From assembly GCA_021325175.1 (NCBI GenBank), contig JAJPHS010000096.1, positions 1 to 59,212 of the forward strand: a stretch of DNA of 59,212 nucleotides, read 5' to 3'. The position numbers and the translations under genes were made by a program. Positions 25,098 through 34,264 of the stretch are shown piece by piece. Each line of letters begins with the position of its first letter. The stretch's first letter is position 1. The notes beneath the pieces were generated by a model, which did not search any database, was not told the DNA's origin, and worked only from the letters and a program-made list of their open reading frames with translations. This DNA comes from Terriglobia bacterium (GTDB taxonomy: Bacteria > Acidobacteriota > Terriglobia > Bryobacterales > Bryobacteraceae).

Positions 25098-26711
25098 ATG
25101 ACCAGCTATGCTCGCGGTCCCGACCTTGATCTCACCACGTTGACGACTCATCAGATCTTCCGGCAAACGGTGGAGCGGTTTCCGGAACGCGACGCCTTGA
25201 TCGTGCGGCATCAGAACATCCGGCTGACGTGGCGCGACTTGGCCAATGAAGTCGAGCGCACCGCCCGGGGATTGATTGGGATGGGGCTCCGGCCCGGCGA
25301 TCGGGTGGGCGTCTGGGCGGCGAATTGCGCGGAGTGGATTTATCTCCAGCTCGGCTGCGCGCGCGCGGGATTGGTGCAGGTGAACGTCAATCCCGCCTAT
25401 CGCGCGTATGAGTTGAAATACATTCTGAAAAAATCCGGAATGAAGGCGCTGATCCTTCGCGCCGGCGATTCGCGATCAGATTACCGGGCGATTCTTGAAG
25501 AAGCTTGCAAGGGTCAGGATCTGGCCCTGCGGCACACGATTTATCTCGGCGAAGATTCCTGGGCGCGAATGATCGACGCCGGAATCGAGGCAGGCGCCGG
25601 GCCGCGGGATTGCCACGACGTCGTGAATATCCAGTACACCTCCGGCACTACGGGATCGCCGAAAGGGGTGCTGCTCACGCATCACAATTTAGTGAACAAC
25701 GGGCGCATTATCGCGGAGAGCCTGCGGATTACCGAAGCCGATCGGATCTGCGTGCCCGTGCCGATGTATCACTGCTTCGGCTGCGTCGGCGGCACCATGG
25801 TTTCGATCAATACCGGCGCGGCGATGATTCTTCCCGCGCCGTGGTTCGATCCGCTGTGCACGATGCGGGCTGTTCAGGAGGATCGCGCGACCGCGATCTA
25901 TGGCGTGCCGACCATGTTTATCGCGCAGCTCCAGCATCCGGAATTTTCCCAATTCGATTTTTCCAGCTTGCGGACCGGCATCATGGCCGGCGCGCCTTGC
26001 CCCATCGAGGTGATGAAGCGCGTTGTCGCCGAGATGCACTGCCCGCAAATGACGATCATTTATGGCCAGACCGAATCATCGCCCACGATCACCGCCGCGA
26101 GCGTCGACGATTCGCTGGAGCGGCGCACCTCAACGGTCGGCAAGGCGTGCCCGGCGACGGAGGTGAAGATCGTTTCCCCATCCGGAGAGATCGTGCCCAT
26201 CGGCGAACAGGGCGAGCTCTGTACACGCGGGTACCTGGTGATGAAGGGCTACGATCAGGAGCCGGAAGCGACCGCGCGCGCCATCGACCGGGACGGATGG
26301 CTGCACACGGGAGACCTGGCCACCATGCGGCCTGACGGCTATTTTCGGATTACCGGGCGGCTAAAGGACATGATCATTCGCGGCGGCGAAAATATTTATC
26401 CGCGGGAGGTGGAGGAATTTTTGTATACGCATCCCAAAATCGCGGACGTGCAGGTGATCGGCGTGCCGGATGAAAAAATGGGCGAATCCGTCGCGGCCTG
26501 GGTCAAGCTCAAATCCGGCGCAACGATGACCGAGGACGATCTGCGTGATTTCTGCAAGGGGCGGATCGCGCATTTCAAAATCCCGCAATATGTTAGATTC
26601 GTCGAGACCTTTCCGATGACGGTGACCGGCAAAATTCAGAAGTTCGTGATGCGCGAAACCGAAATTCGCGACCGGCATCTGGAAAACGCGGCGCAGATCC
26701 GCACGGCGTAA
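25098..26711 (+). CDS. AMP-forming fatty acyl-CoA synthetase
   Basis: 537 aa. ANL superfamily enzyme that activates a carboxylic acid with ATP and CoA. Motifs: YTSGTTGSPKG (ATP phosphate binding), IYGQTESSP, GWLHTGDLATM, GRLKDMIIRGGENIYPREVE and the catalytic Lys in VTGKIQK. The sequence resembles medium or long-chain acyl-CoA synthetases (FadD/AcsF type); the acyl substrate is unknown. The ATG at 25098 is favoured by a -10 hexamer 8 bases upstream; a TTG at 25080 is in frame. No beta-oxidation genes are nearby. Confidence 0.93.
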   Translation: MTSYARGPDLDLTTLTTHQIFRQTVERFPERDALIVRHQNIRLTWRDLANEVERTARGLIGMGLRPGDRVGVWAANCAEWIYLQLGCARAGLVQVNVNPAYRAYELKYILKKSGMKALILRAGDSRSDYRAILEEACKGQDLALRHTIYLGEDSWARMIDAGIEAGAGPRDCHDVVNIQYTSGTTGSPKGVLLTHHNLVNNGRIIAESLRITEADRICVPVPMYHCFGCVGGTMVSINTGAAMILPAPWFDPLCTMRAVQEDRATAIYGVPTMFIAQLQHPEFSQFDFSSLRTGIMAGAPCPIEVMKRVVAEMHCPQMTIIYGQTESSPTITAASVDDSLERRTSTVGKACPATEVKIVSPSGEIVPIGEQGELCTRGYLVMKGYDQEPEATARAIDRDGWLHTGDLATMRPDGYFRITGRLKDMIIRGGENIYPREVEEFLYTHPKIADVQVIGVPDEKMGESVAAWVKLKSGATMTEDDLRDFCKGRIAHFKIPQYVRFVETFPMTVTGKIQKFVMRETEIRDRHLENAAQIRTA

Positions 26712-26728
26712 GCCGCCCGAGCTCGACG

Positions 26729-27100
26729 CTAGGCGGCTTTGAGGCGGATGTCCACGATCGCGGAGGTGACGATCGGGCCGCGATAGGCGGGATGGCGGTA
26801 TTCCAGGTGCATCCCGCGGCCTAAATACGAGGTCTTGAGCATCGACCCGCCCCAGTTCGATCCGCTGATGCGCACCTCAACCGGCTCAGGGCAGAACTCG
26901 GGATGGCCGGAAATGAGCGCGCGGCCATCGCGGCGAACCACCAGCGTGTACCAGCGATTCTGCGTTTCCACCTCGATGGTGCTTTCCTCCGGCAGATCGT
27001 TCAAATAAACCCCGCCTTCAATCTCGCTGCGGATGATGTTCCCGTTGATCTGATCGCTCAGATTCCGGTGGGGAAGGAACAGTGTAGTATCGCTGCGCAC
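26729..27100 (-). CDS. Small conserved protein of unknown function
   Basis: 123 aa, not recognised. No signal peptide or membrane helix. The sequence is predicted largely beta, with conserved-looking ends: [20 protein letters not shown] and [20 protein letters not shown]. The GTG at 27100 is the only reasonable start. It follows the glycosyltransferase gene by 11 bases on the same strand, so it is probably the last gene of a three-gene unit with two glycosyltransferases. Any link to their product is inferred from position only. Confidence 0.75.
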   Translation of the reverse strand: MRSDTTLFLPHRNLSDQINGNIIRSEIEGGVYLNDLPEESTIEVETQNRWYTLVVRRDGRALISGHPEFCPEPVEVRISGSNWGGSMLKTSYLGRGMHLEYRHPAYRGPIVTSAIVDIRLKAA

Positions 27101-27111
27101 CGAATCTTATT

Positions 27112-28197
27112 TTATAACCTGAGATTTCGCCAGGCGGCGGGCCAGGTGAAGCGGTCCAGATATAGACGGCGGCCGGCTTCGCCCAGCGACCGGCGGCGCG
27201 CGGGGTCGGCAAGCAGCGCCTCAATCGCCAGGACAAATTCTTCCGCGGTATCGGCGATCAAAAGATGTTCGCCCGGCCGCGCGCCGAGGCCTTCGGCTCC
27301 CAGCGAGGTCGAAACGACGGCGCGCGATGCGGCCCATGCTTCCAGAATCTTGAATCGTGTTCCACTGCCGGATCGCAATGGGACCACGCAAACTTTCGCT
27401 CGCGCCAACTCGGCCACGGCGTCTTTCACCGGTCCGGTGAGCGTGATGCCGGAGCCGGCCCGGAGCAGCGGGCGCACCGCGTGCTCATTGCGTCCGATAA
27501 GCCGCCATTCTCGGGCAGTGCGGATTCGCGGCCAAATTTCGCGCGCAAACCAGCGCACCGCTTCAATGTTTGGATGATATTCAAGATTGCCGCTAAAGGC
27601 GATGCAATCTTCCTCCTGCGCCTGCGGGGAATCGATCACCGGCAGCGCATTCGGGTAGACACAGATGTTCGGATGGCGCAGCCGGCGCGCGTCGTCGCCG
27701 GATGCGACCAGCAACTGATCGAATTGCGGCAGCCATTCGGCTTCCCAGCGTTCGAAAGCCCGGGCGAAGCGGTTGAGCGCGATGCGTTCCAGCCCGGAGG
27801 TGGCCTCGGCATGGGTGCGCGCCAGACGGCTTTCGATGTTGTGCAGATCGAGAACGAGTCGGCGGCAGTGCGGGCGCAGCGCGCGGGCGTAGGGCGCGCA
27901 CCAGAAATGTTCGATCACGCCGAGATCGTAAGTGCGGCCGCGCAGCAGCGGCGTCAACTGCGCTTCGAATCCGGCGAATCGGTCGATCAGCGGAGGAACG
28001 TTGCGCAGCAATCGCCAGCCGTTGCGCCACACCCGCGCCGGCAACGATTTGGAATGATGCGGCAGCACGAATCGGGCGAGCTGCACATGGTAATGCTGGC
28101 GCAAATATTCGAGCAGCGACGCGGATCGAAGGCCGCCTCCGCCGGCGCCGGCAACTGGCTCTTCGGGAGAGAGAAAAAGCGCGCTTGGGCCATCCAT
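27112..28197 (-). CDS. GT4-like glycosyltransferase
   Basis: 361 aa, GT-B fold. The N-terminal acceptor domain begins with SPEEPVAGAGGGGLRS. The C-terminal nucleotide-sugar domain has SGNLEYHPNIEAVRWF, VVPLRSGSGTRFKILEAWA and VVSTSLGAEGL, the usual GT4 pattern with the Glu near the glycine-rich turn. It transfers a sugar from a nucleotide donor to an unknown acceptor, likely for surface polysaccharide. It follows the other glycosyltransferase by 18 bases. Confidence 0.9.
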   Translation of the reverse strand: MDGPSALFLSPEEPVAGAGGGGLRSASLLEYLRQHYHVQLARFVLPHHSKSLPARVWRNGWRLLRNVPPLIDRFAGFEAQLTPLLRGRTYDLGVIEHFWCAPYARALRPHCRRLVLDLHNIESRLARTHAEATSGLERIALNRFARAFERWEAEWLPQFDQLLVASGDDARRLRHPNICVYPNALPVIDSPQAQEEDCIAFSGNLEYHPNIEAVRWFAREIWPRIRTAREWRLIGRNEHAVRPLLRAGSGITLTGPVKDAVAELARAKVCVVPLRSGSGTRFKILEAWAASRAVVSTSLGAEGLGARPGEHLLIADTAEEFVLAIEALLADPARRRSLGEAGRRLYLDRFTWPAAWRNLRL

Positions 28198-28215
28198 CAG
28201 ATTCGTTCGGGCGTT

Positions 28216-29283
28216 TTAACGCTTGCGGAACCAGTTTCGGGCTGTGTCATAGACTTGACGGGTTTCCCCCGCCGCGCGGCTCCAGGAAAATTCGCGCGCG
28301 CGCGCCATGGCTCGCCGCCGCAGATCGTCGAAGCGATCCGGGGATTCGACCGCCGCCGCGAGCGCCGCGACCCATCCCCGGGTGTCGCTCGCGTCCACGT
28401 GCACCGCCGCGCCGCCGGCGACCTCCATCACCGCGGGATCGCGGGAAGCAATCACCAGCGCGCCGCATTGCATCGCTTCGAGCACCGGCAGGCCGAAACC
28501 TTCATAAAACGTCGGATAAACGACGGCGGCGGCGCCGGAATAAAGCCCGGGCAGCTCCGCGTCAGGTACTGCGCCGAGCATCTCGAGTCCGGGCTCTGGC
28601 GGTATCGGCGTGAAGTCGGATCGGACGCGTCCGGCGATTCGCAAGCGCACGCCGTGGGTCTTGCGAACCTCCCTCCATGCTTCGATCAGCATCGAAAGAT
28701 TCTTCCGCGGCTCAAGAGTGCCGGCGAAAAAAATATAATCGCGCGTGCCCGCCTCCGCTGCCGGCCGAAACAGCTCTGAGGCCGCCAGCGGCACGGCGGT
28801 CACGCGGCTGGCGCCAAGACCGAAGCGCTCGATCACCGCGCGGCGGATGGTTTCGCTGGGGGTAATCACCATGGTGGCAAGTCCGGCGCGCAGCAGCAGC
28901 GGCGTCCGGCGGCGGATTCGCTCCGCGCCGGGCTGCCAGGCCGGAAAAAGCCACGGCGAAAGATCGTGGACCGTCATTACGCCGGGGCGCAAGGGCAGGT
29001 ACGGGAGGGAAAAATCCGTACCATGAAACAGGTCCACCTTGCGCCGCATCATTTCCTGTTGCAATCCCCAAAGCCACCACTTCCGGCTCAGCGGAGTGCG
29101 CGGCGGCTCGCCGTATTTCAGGTTTTCGGGCGCGCCGCCGAGCTTGGGGAAAGGTTGATCGGAAAGCAGCCAGAATTCGTCCTCCGGAAATCGCGCCGCC
29201 ATTGCCCTCGCCAGTTCCGCCGTGTAGCGCGCGACCCCGCCAGTCGATACGGTCAACGGAGTGGCATCGAGGGCGATGATCAC
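28216..29283 (-). CDS. GT4 glycosyltransferase
   Basis: 355 aa, GT-B fold. Signatures: LDATPLTVSTGGVARYTAEL (N-terminal), FAGTLEPRKNLSMLIEAW (interdomain), and PTFYEGFGLPVLEAM with the EGFGLPVLE Glu motif of retaining GT4 enzymes. Mannosyl or rhamnosyl transfer is common in this subfamily but cannot be decided here. The GTG at 29283 is 27 bases from the divergent PEGA gene start. TACACT ends 11 bases upstream. First gene of a three-gene minus-strand unit. Confidence 0.92.
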   Translation of the reverse strand: MIIALDATPLTVSTGGVARYTAELARAMAARFPEDEFWLLSDQPFPKLGGAPENLKYGEPPRTPLSRKWWLWGLQQEMMRRKVDLFHGTDFSLPYLPLRPGVMTVHDLSPWLFPAWQPGAERIRRRTPLLLRAGLATMVITPSETIRRAVIERFGLGASRVTAVPLAASELFRPAAEAGTRDYIFFAGTLEPRKNLSMLIEAWREVRKTHGVRLRIAGRVRSDFTPIPPEPGLEMLGAVPDAELPGLYSGAAAVVYPTFYEGFGLPVLEAMQCGALVIASRDPAVMEVAGGAAVHVDASDTRGWVAALAAAVESPDRFDDLRRRAMARAREFSWSRAAGETRQVYDTARNWFRKR

Positions 29284-29310
29284 CTATTCTTTGAAGTGTA
29301 GGATAACATC
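29284..29310. promoter_or_regulatory. 27-bp divergent promoter, glycosyltransferase / PEGA gene
   Basis: Only 27 bases separate two divergent GTG starts. On the plus strand TAGGAT (29299-29304) ends 6 bases before the PEGA gene. On the minus strand TACACT (29295-29300) ends 11 bases before the glycosyltransferase. The two hexamers overlap by two bases. Confidence 0.4.
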
Positions 29311-32106
29311 GTGGGCGCCCAGAACCAGAATCCGCCGATGAACCCGCTCGACGAGCTGAAATATCTCGATCAGCAGGTCGAGCTTGTCACCGAGCTGGCC
29401 GACCTGAAGCCGATTTTTGTCCGGCTGGACGAGATCGCCAGGCAGAATCCGGATGACTTCGAAGTGCAGCTCGTGGTCGGGGATGTGAAGCAGCACCTGG
29501 TGAATCGCGGAACCAAGATCAAGGAAGCGGCCAGAGAGCAGCGTCCAGCGGCGCCCCCGCCGATTCCGAACCCGATGGCGAAAATGAGAGGTCCCGCTGC
29601 TCCGCCGCCGGTTCCGGGCCCCGCGCCGCTCGCCGATACGCGTCCGCTGGCGCCGACGGTGAAAGTCCCGCGCACGCCGCCGCCGATACCCGGCCCTGCC
29701 GCAGAACCAAGGAGTCCTGCCGCGGAAGCAAAGCTCCCGGCGCCGGAAGCAAGACCGCCGGATGGCCCGTCGATTTCCGCAACGGAGCTGATGGGTCCGG
29801 CCGCGGCGCCGCCTTCTTCGCCGCCGGTTCCTCCGATGCGCCTGATGTCCTCGGGCCAGTTCGCCAATCCCGGCGCGCCCGCTCCGCCGCGTCCCCCCGC
29901 GATTCCGAAGGAAACCGGGCCTCTTCCGATCACCACGACGCAAGCCTACGTCCCGCGGCCGCCGGGCGGGTCCGCATCGGCCGAACCTTTAAATACGGGC
30001 CAGCAATCGCCGGTGATGGCGCGAACCGATCTGATCGGAGCCGGCGCTCCGGCGCGCGTGCCTCCTCCGCGGCCGCCGCAGGCGAAAGCTCCGCAGCCCA
30101 AGGCTCCGCAGGGCCAGCCGGTGAACTGGAAGCGATCGCTGCTGGTGGGCGCGCTGATCGGAGCCGTGGCGACGATCGCGATTATCGCGCTGCTGGTCAA
30201 TCAGGCGCGCAAGCGATTCCGGCAGAAGGAAACCGCATCCTCCACGGTGGAAGTGAATTTTATGACCATCCCCGCCCAGGCCTCGATCCGCATCAATGGA
30301 GACGCCAAATGCACTTCGCCGTGCTCGGTGCAGCTTGCGCCGGGAACCTACCAGGTGACGGCTTTTCTCGATGGCTATGATCCGGCGGCGAGCTCACTCA
30401 ACGTCGCTGCGGGCCAGCCGGCGAACGTGCAGCTTGCCTTGAACGCGCTGCCGGAATCGGTGCGAATTATCACCGACCTGGATCAGGGAAAAATCGCGAT
30501 GGACAACGCTCCTGCGGTGGATCTTCAGGAGGGGCAATACACGTTCGAAAAGATCGCGCCGGGTCCGCACACAATCAAGCTGACGTCAAAGACGGGGGAT
30601 GCGTCATTTTCCTTCTCCGCCGCCGAAGCCAAGCCGCCGGAGATCACTGGTACGGTAGCCGCGCGCAATCTGATCGCGGTGCTGGTGTCGAGCGTGGGCA
30701 GTCAGGCTCGCGTGTTTACCAATTCGGGACCATTGAAGCTCGCCGTCAATGGGCAGCCGGAAGGCGATGCCGGTCCAGCCGGAGTCGATCTCAAGAATTT
30801 TCATCCCGGACCGGATGAAATCGTGGTCGGCGACGGAAAAGATCAGCACACGCTAAACGAAACCTTTTCGCCCGCGCCGATGCTGACCGCGTTCTTCAAG
30901 TCCGACGTGAATCTGGGAACGCTGGTGGTGGTCACCGACGAGGACGACGTGAAAGTTTTTGTCAACGGCAACGAATACCGGCGGCGAACGCAAAGGGGGC
31001 AGGTCCGAATTCCGGCCCTCGGCTCGGTCGCGGTGCGCGTCGCCAAGGATGGATTTGAGTTCGCTCCGGCGCAGACGGCGGACGTGAAGAAGGGCTCGGA
31101 GGTGCGGCTGGAGTTCAAGATGAAGCCGCTGCCGCGCATGTCCACGCTGCAAATTCGCGGGGCGACGCCCGGCGCAGAAGTGCTGCTCGATCAGAACAGC
31201 ATCGGCGCCGTGGGCGCGGATGGAAATTTCACCTCGACTACGATTCCTCCGGGCGACCACACGATCGATCTGCGGCGGGATCAGTTCACGCCGAAGCGTC
31301 TGCTGCGCAGCTTCAGCGCGGGCCAGCCGGTGGTGATTTCCGGACCCGACGCCGTGTTGGCCGCCGCGGCCGCCAACGGGACGATTCGCCTCGCGCGCAC
31401 GCCGCCGGATGCCTCCGTGACTTATCGCCGGGTGGATGAGTCGCAGCCGCATGAGTTGCGGTCGCCGCAGATCGAGCTGCCCGCGGGAACTTACGTCTTT
31501 GCCGCGCACGCGCAAGGCTATTCCGATAAATCCGAGCGCGTGCAGCTCGCCGCCGGCGAAACCAAGACGGTGGAACTGGCGCTGGCGCGAATCGCAACGC
31601 CGGTGGTTAAGCCTGGCACCATGGCGGATTTCGAGGATCCCTCGGCGTGGCGGCGCGAAGGCGAGCTGTGGACGCATCGCGGCGGCGGATTTATTCCGTA
31701 CAAGCTCGGCCCGAAGGGCGTGTACACATTCACGGTGGAGCTGGTCCACGGCGGCAATCTGTTCAAAGGCGGGCGGATTCGCTGGGCCGTCCAGTATGTT
31801 GACAGCCGGAATTACCTGCTGTATGAGCTCGATCACAAGAATTTCTGGGCCGAGGTGGTGCAGAACGGCAAGAAATTTGAACGCGAAAAAACGCAGCACG
31901 ATCTGGAGAAGCAGAAGGCCTTCACGATTCAGATCGAGATCACCCCGGAGCATTGCGTGCATCGGATTCGCAACGCCAGTGGCCAGTGGATGGTGCTCGA
32001 TTCGTTCTCCGAGCCCGGCCGCGATTTTACAAAAGGAAAATTCGGCTTCCTGATCCAGGGTAACGATGAAATCGGCGTGTCGGATTTTTCGTTCACGCCG
32101 AAATAG
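29311..32106 (+). CDS. PEGA-repeat membrane protein with C-terminal beta-sandwich
   Basis: 931 aa, not a named protein. Residues 1-75 are a charged helical segment. Residues 76-270 are proline-rich with many PPPxPxP turns. One transmembrane helix lies at about 276-297. The outer part has PEGA-like repeats starting near 315, 384, 536, 610 and 689, each ending in a PGxYxVxxxxxGY-like turn. From about 769 a beta-sandwich follows that resembles DUF1080/LamG folds. PEGA domains are thought to bind surface polymers; the C-terminal domain may bind sugar. The location beside glycosyltransferases supports an envelope role, by inference. The GTG start was kept because a hexamer and weak AGGA lie just upstream. 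Confidence 0.85.
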   Translation: MGAQNQNPPMNPLDELKYLDQQVELVTELADLKPIFVRLDEIARQNPDDFEVQLVVGDVKQHLVNRGTKIKEAAREQRPAAPPPIPNPMAKMRGPAAPPPVPGPAPLADTRPLAPTVKVPRTPPPIPGPAAEPRSPAAEAKLPAPEARPPDGPSISATELMGPAAAPPSSPPVPPMRLMSSGQFANPGAPAPPRPPAIPKETGPLPITTTQAYVPRPPGGSASAEPLNTGQQSPVMARTDLIGAGAPARVPPPRPPQAKAPQPKAPQGQPVNWKRSLLVGALIGAVATIAIIALLVNQARKRFRQKETASSTVEVNFMTIPAQASIRINGDAKCTSPCSVQLAPGTYQVTAFLDGYDPAASSLNVAAGQPANVQLALNALPESVRIITDLDQGKIAMDNAPAVDLQEGQYTFEKIAPGPHTIKLTSKTGDASFSFSAAEAKPPEITGTVAARNLIAVLVSSVGSQARVFTNSGPLKLAVNGQPEGDAGPAGVDLKNFHPGPDEIVVGDGKDQHTLNETFSPAPMLTAFFKSDVNLGTLVVVTDEDDVKVFVNGNEYRRRTQRGQVRIPALGSVAVRVAKDGFEFAPAQTADVKKGSEVRLEFKMKPLPRMSTLQIRGATPGAEVLLDQNSIGAVGADGNFTSTTIPPGDHTIDLRRDQFTPKRLLRSFSAGQPVVISGPDAVLAAAAANGTIRLARTPPDASVTYRRVDESQPHELRSPQIELPAGTYVFAAHAQGYSDKSERVQLAAGETKTVELALARIATPVVKPGTMADFEDPSAWRREGELWTHRGGGFIPYKLGPKGVYTFTVELVHGGNLFKGGRIRWAVQYVDSRNYLLYELDHKNFWAEVVQNGKKFEREKTQHDLEKQKAFTIQIEITPEHCVHRIRNASGQWMVLDSFSEPGRDFTKGKFGFLIQGNDEIGVSDFSFTPK

Positions 32107-32265
32107 AGCGCCAAAATAGAGTGACGACCGCCGCGAACCGCCACACCCGCAATCCGCAATTCCCCTTCCGTGAACCGGATCCCGCCGCGCGCGAAGCTTT
32201 CTCGTAGTTTTCACTGCGAGCCGCCAAAATCAGTACGATAGTCTTTCCGCCGTGAAAATTTCCGG

Positions 32266-33735
32266 ATGATTGCTCGCCGCCGATTCCTTTCCGCCGCTCT
32301 CATCGGCCTCACCGTCAAAGCCGAACGGCGCATCCCAGGCGGATTTGTGAACGATTCTTTCCCGCTCGGGCATCGCCTGCGCGACCATGCGAAATTTCAA
32401 ACGGCGGCGCGTCAGGAAAAATATCCGGTCGTGATCATCGGTGGCGGCATGGCTGGCCTTTCCGCCGCCTGGCGTCTTCTCAAGCGCAATTTTCACGATT
32501 TCGTTCTGCTCGAGATGGAGCCGCAGCCCGGCGGCAACTCGCGCTGGGGCGAAAACGAGATCACCGCGTATCCCTGGGCGGCGCATTACGTGCCGGTGCC
32601 CGGCCCGCGCGCGGCGCTGGTTCGCGAACTGTTCGAGGATCTGGGCGTTTTGCGCGACGGAGTCTGGGATGAGCGGCGGCTCTGCTTCGCCCCGCAGGAG
32701 CGGCTGTTCATCCACGGCCGCTGGCAGGAAGGAATCGAGCCCGAGGCCGATTCCACCTCGCGCGATCGCGAAGATTACCGCCGCTTTCAGGATATGGTCA
32801 ACGAATTTCGCGCCACCGGCCAGTTTACGATTCCGATGCGGCTCGGCGCGCGCGAATCGGAGCTGGATCGCCTTTCCATGCAGGAGTGGCTGGCGCGGAA
32901 CCGGTTCACCTCGCCGTATCTGAGCTGGTACGTGAATTACGCCTGCCGCGATGATTACGGCGCGCTCGCGCGCGATACCTCGGCGTGGGCGGGAATTCAT
33001 TATTTCGCCTCGCGCGAGCCGGAGGAAAAAGGTCCACTCACCTGGCCGGAAGGCAACGGCTGGATCGTCCGGCGGCTCATGGAACGGCTTCAGCGTTACA
33101 TTCGCGTGAATACTCCGGTCTATTCAATCGTTCGCGAAGGCACGCGGCTCCGCATACGTTCCGAGCAGGCCGATTTCATCGCCGAAAAGGTGATTTTCGC
33201 CGCGCCAACCTTCCTTGCGCCGTATCTGATCGAAGGCGCGCCGCGCGTCGATTTCGTGTACTCGCCGTGGCTCACCGCGAACCTGACCATCGAGCATTCG
33301 CCCGAGGACGTGGCCTGGGACAACGTAATTTACGATTCCCCGGCGCTCGGCTACGTGGACGCGATGCATATGAGCCTTAAAACATTTATCGATCGCAGCG
33401 TTTGGACTTTTTATTGGTCCCTGTGCGACCGGCCGCCGGCGGACGCTCGCGCGCTGCTGCTCGAAAAGGACTGGACGTACTGGCGCGAGGCGATTCTCAA
33501 CGATCTTTCCCGCGCTCATCCCGATATTCGCCGCCGCGTCTCGCGAATCGATATCATGCGCATTGGCCACGCGATGTCGCGGCCGGTTCCGGGATTTCTG
33601 AAGTCGCGGCTCGATTTCAAAAATCGCGGGCCGATCTTTTTCGCCAACTCCGATTTGAGCGGATTTTCGATTTTTGAAGAAGCGCAGGAGCACGGCATCA
33701 AGGCCGCGGATCGGGCCCTGGCATCCGGCGTTTAG
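32266..33735 (+). CDS. FAD-dependent oxidoreductase with Tat-like signal
   Basis: 489 aa. The N-terminus MIARRRFLSAALIGLTV looks like a twin-arginine signal. A Rossmann FAD site follows near residue 53 (VVIIGGGMAGLSAAWRL), and the amine-oxidase-like fold continues to VIFAAPTFLAPYLI and FANSDLSGFSIFEEA at the C-terminus. The substrate is unknown. A 159-base gap precedes it; the gap holds no gene and only a weak TACGAT hexamer at 32234. The DinB-like gene follows after 28 bases. Confidence 0.88.
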   Translation: MIARRRFLSAALIGLTVKAERRIPGGFVNDSFPLGHRLRDHAKFQTAARQEKYPVVIIGGGMAGLSAAWRLLKRNFHDFVLLEMEPQPGGNSRWGENEITAYPWAAHYVPVPGPRAALVRELFEDLGVLRDGVWDERRLCFAPQERLFIHGRWQEGIEPEADSTSRDREDYRRFQDMVNEFRATGQFTIPMRLGARESELDRLSMQEWLARNRFTSPYLSWYVNYACRDDYGALARDTSAWAGIHYFASREPEEKGPLTWPEGNGWIVRRLMERLQRYIRVNTPVYSIVREGTRLRIRSEQADFIAEKVIFAAPTFLAPYLIEGAPRVDFVYSPWLTANLTIEHSPEDVAWDNVIYDSPALGYVDAMHMSLKTFIDRSVWTFYWSLCDRPPADARALLLEKDWTYWREAILNDLSRAHPDIRRRVSRIDIMRIGHAMSRPVPGFLKSRLDFKNRGPIFFANSDLSGFSIFEEAQEHGIKAADRALASGV

Positions 33736-33763
33736 CGCAGGCTGTGATCTAATGATTTGAAGC

Positions 33764-34258
33764 ATGATGCTTAAATCCGTTCTGCCCTTTTTCCTTCTGG
33801 CCGCCGCTCAGGCGCAGACGCTCACCACCGCGGCGATGCAGCGCTACTTCAATCCCATCCGCCGCAATCTGGAAGCCAGCGCGGAGGTGATGCCCGCCGA
33901 TAAATACAGCTTCAAATTAACCGATGGTCAGATGACTTTCGCCGAATGGCTGCTGCACAGCGCTCAGCGCAACTACGCCGATTGCGCGACGCTCAAGGGC
34001 GAAAAAGCGCCGGTGAGCGCGAAGGATCTGGAACCGCTCAAAAATAAAGACGAGGTGAGCAAGGCCCTGAAGGACTCCTTCGCTTACTGCGCCGCCGCCA
34101 TGGAAGCCATGACGGATCAGAAGGCTACGTCGTCGCAGGCGATGTCGATCGCGTTTCTGCACGTGCTCGTGCACAACAACGAGATTTACGGAAATATCGT
34201 CGGCTACATGCGCGCCAGCGGAATCGTTCCGCCGTCCACCGCCGCCAGAAAAAAGTAG
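33764..34258 (+). CDS. Exported DinB-like protein
   Basis: 164 aa. A signal peptide (MMLKSVLPFFLLAAAQAQ) precedes a four-helix DinB-superfamily domain. Candidate metal ligands are the His in EWLLHSAQRN and the HxxxH pair in LHVLVHNNEIYG. DinB-like proteins use a metal for thiol-dependent or hydrolase reactions; the periplasmic substrate is unknown. TCTAAT lies 10 bases before the start; either of two adjacent ATG codons may be used. Convergent with the gene at 34265-34753, with a 6-base gap. Confidence 0.82.
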   Translation: MMLKSVLPFFLLAAAQAQTLTTAAMQRYFNPIRRNLEASAEVMPADKYSFKLTDGQMTFAEWLLHSAQRNYADCATLKGEKAPVSAKDLEPLKNKDEVSKALKDSFAYCAAAMEAMTDQKATSSQAMSIAFLHVLVHNNEIYGNIVGYMRASGIVPPSTAARKK

Positions 34259-34264
34259 GCGCGT

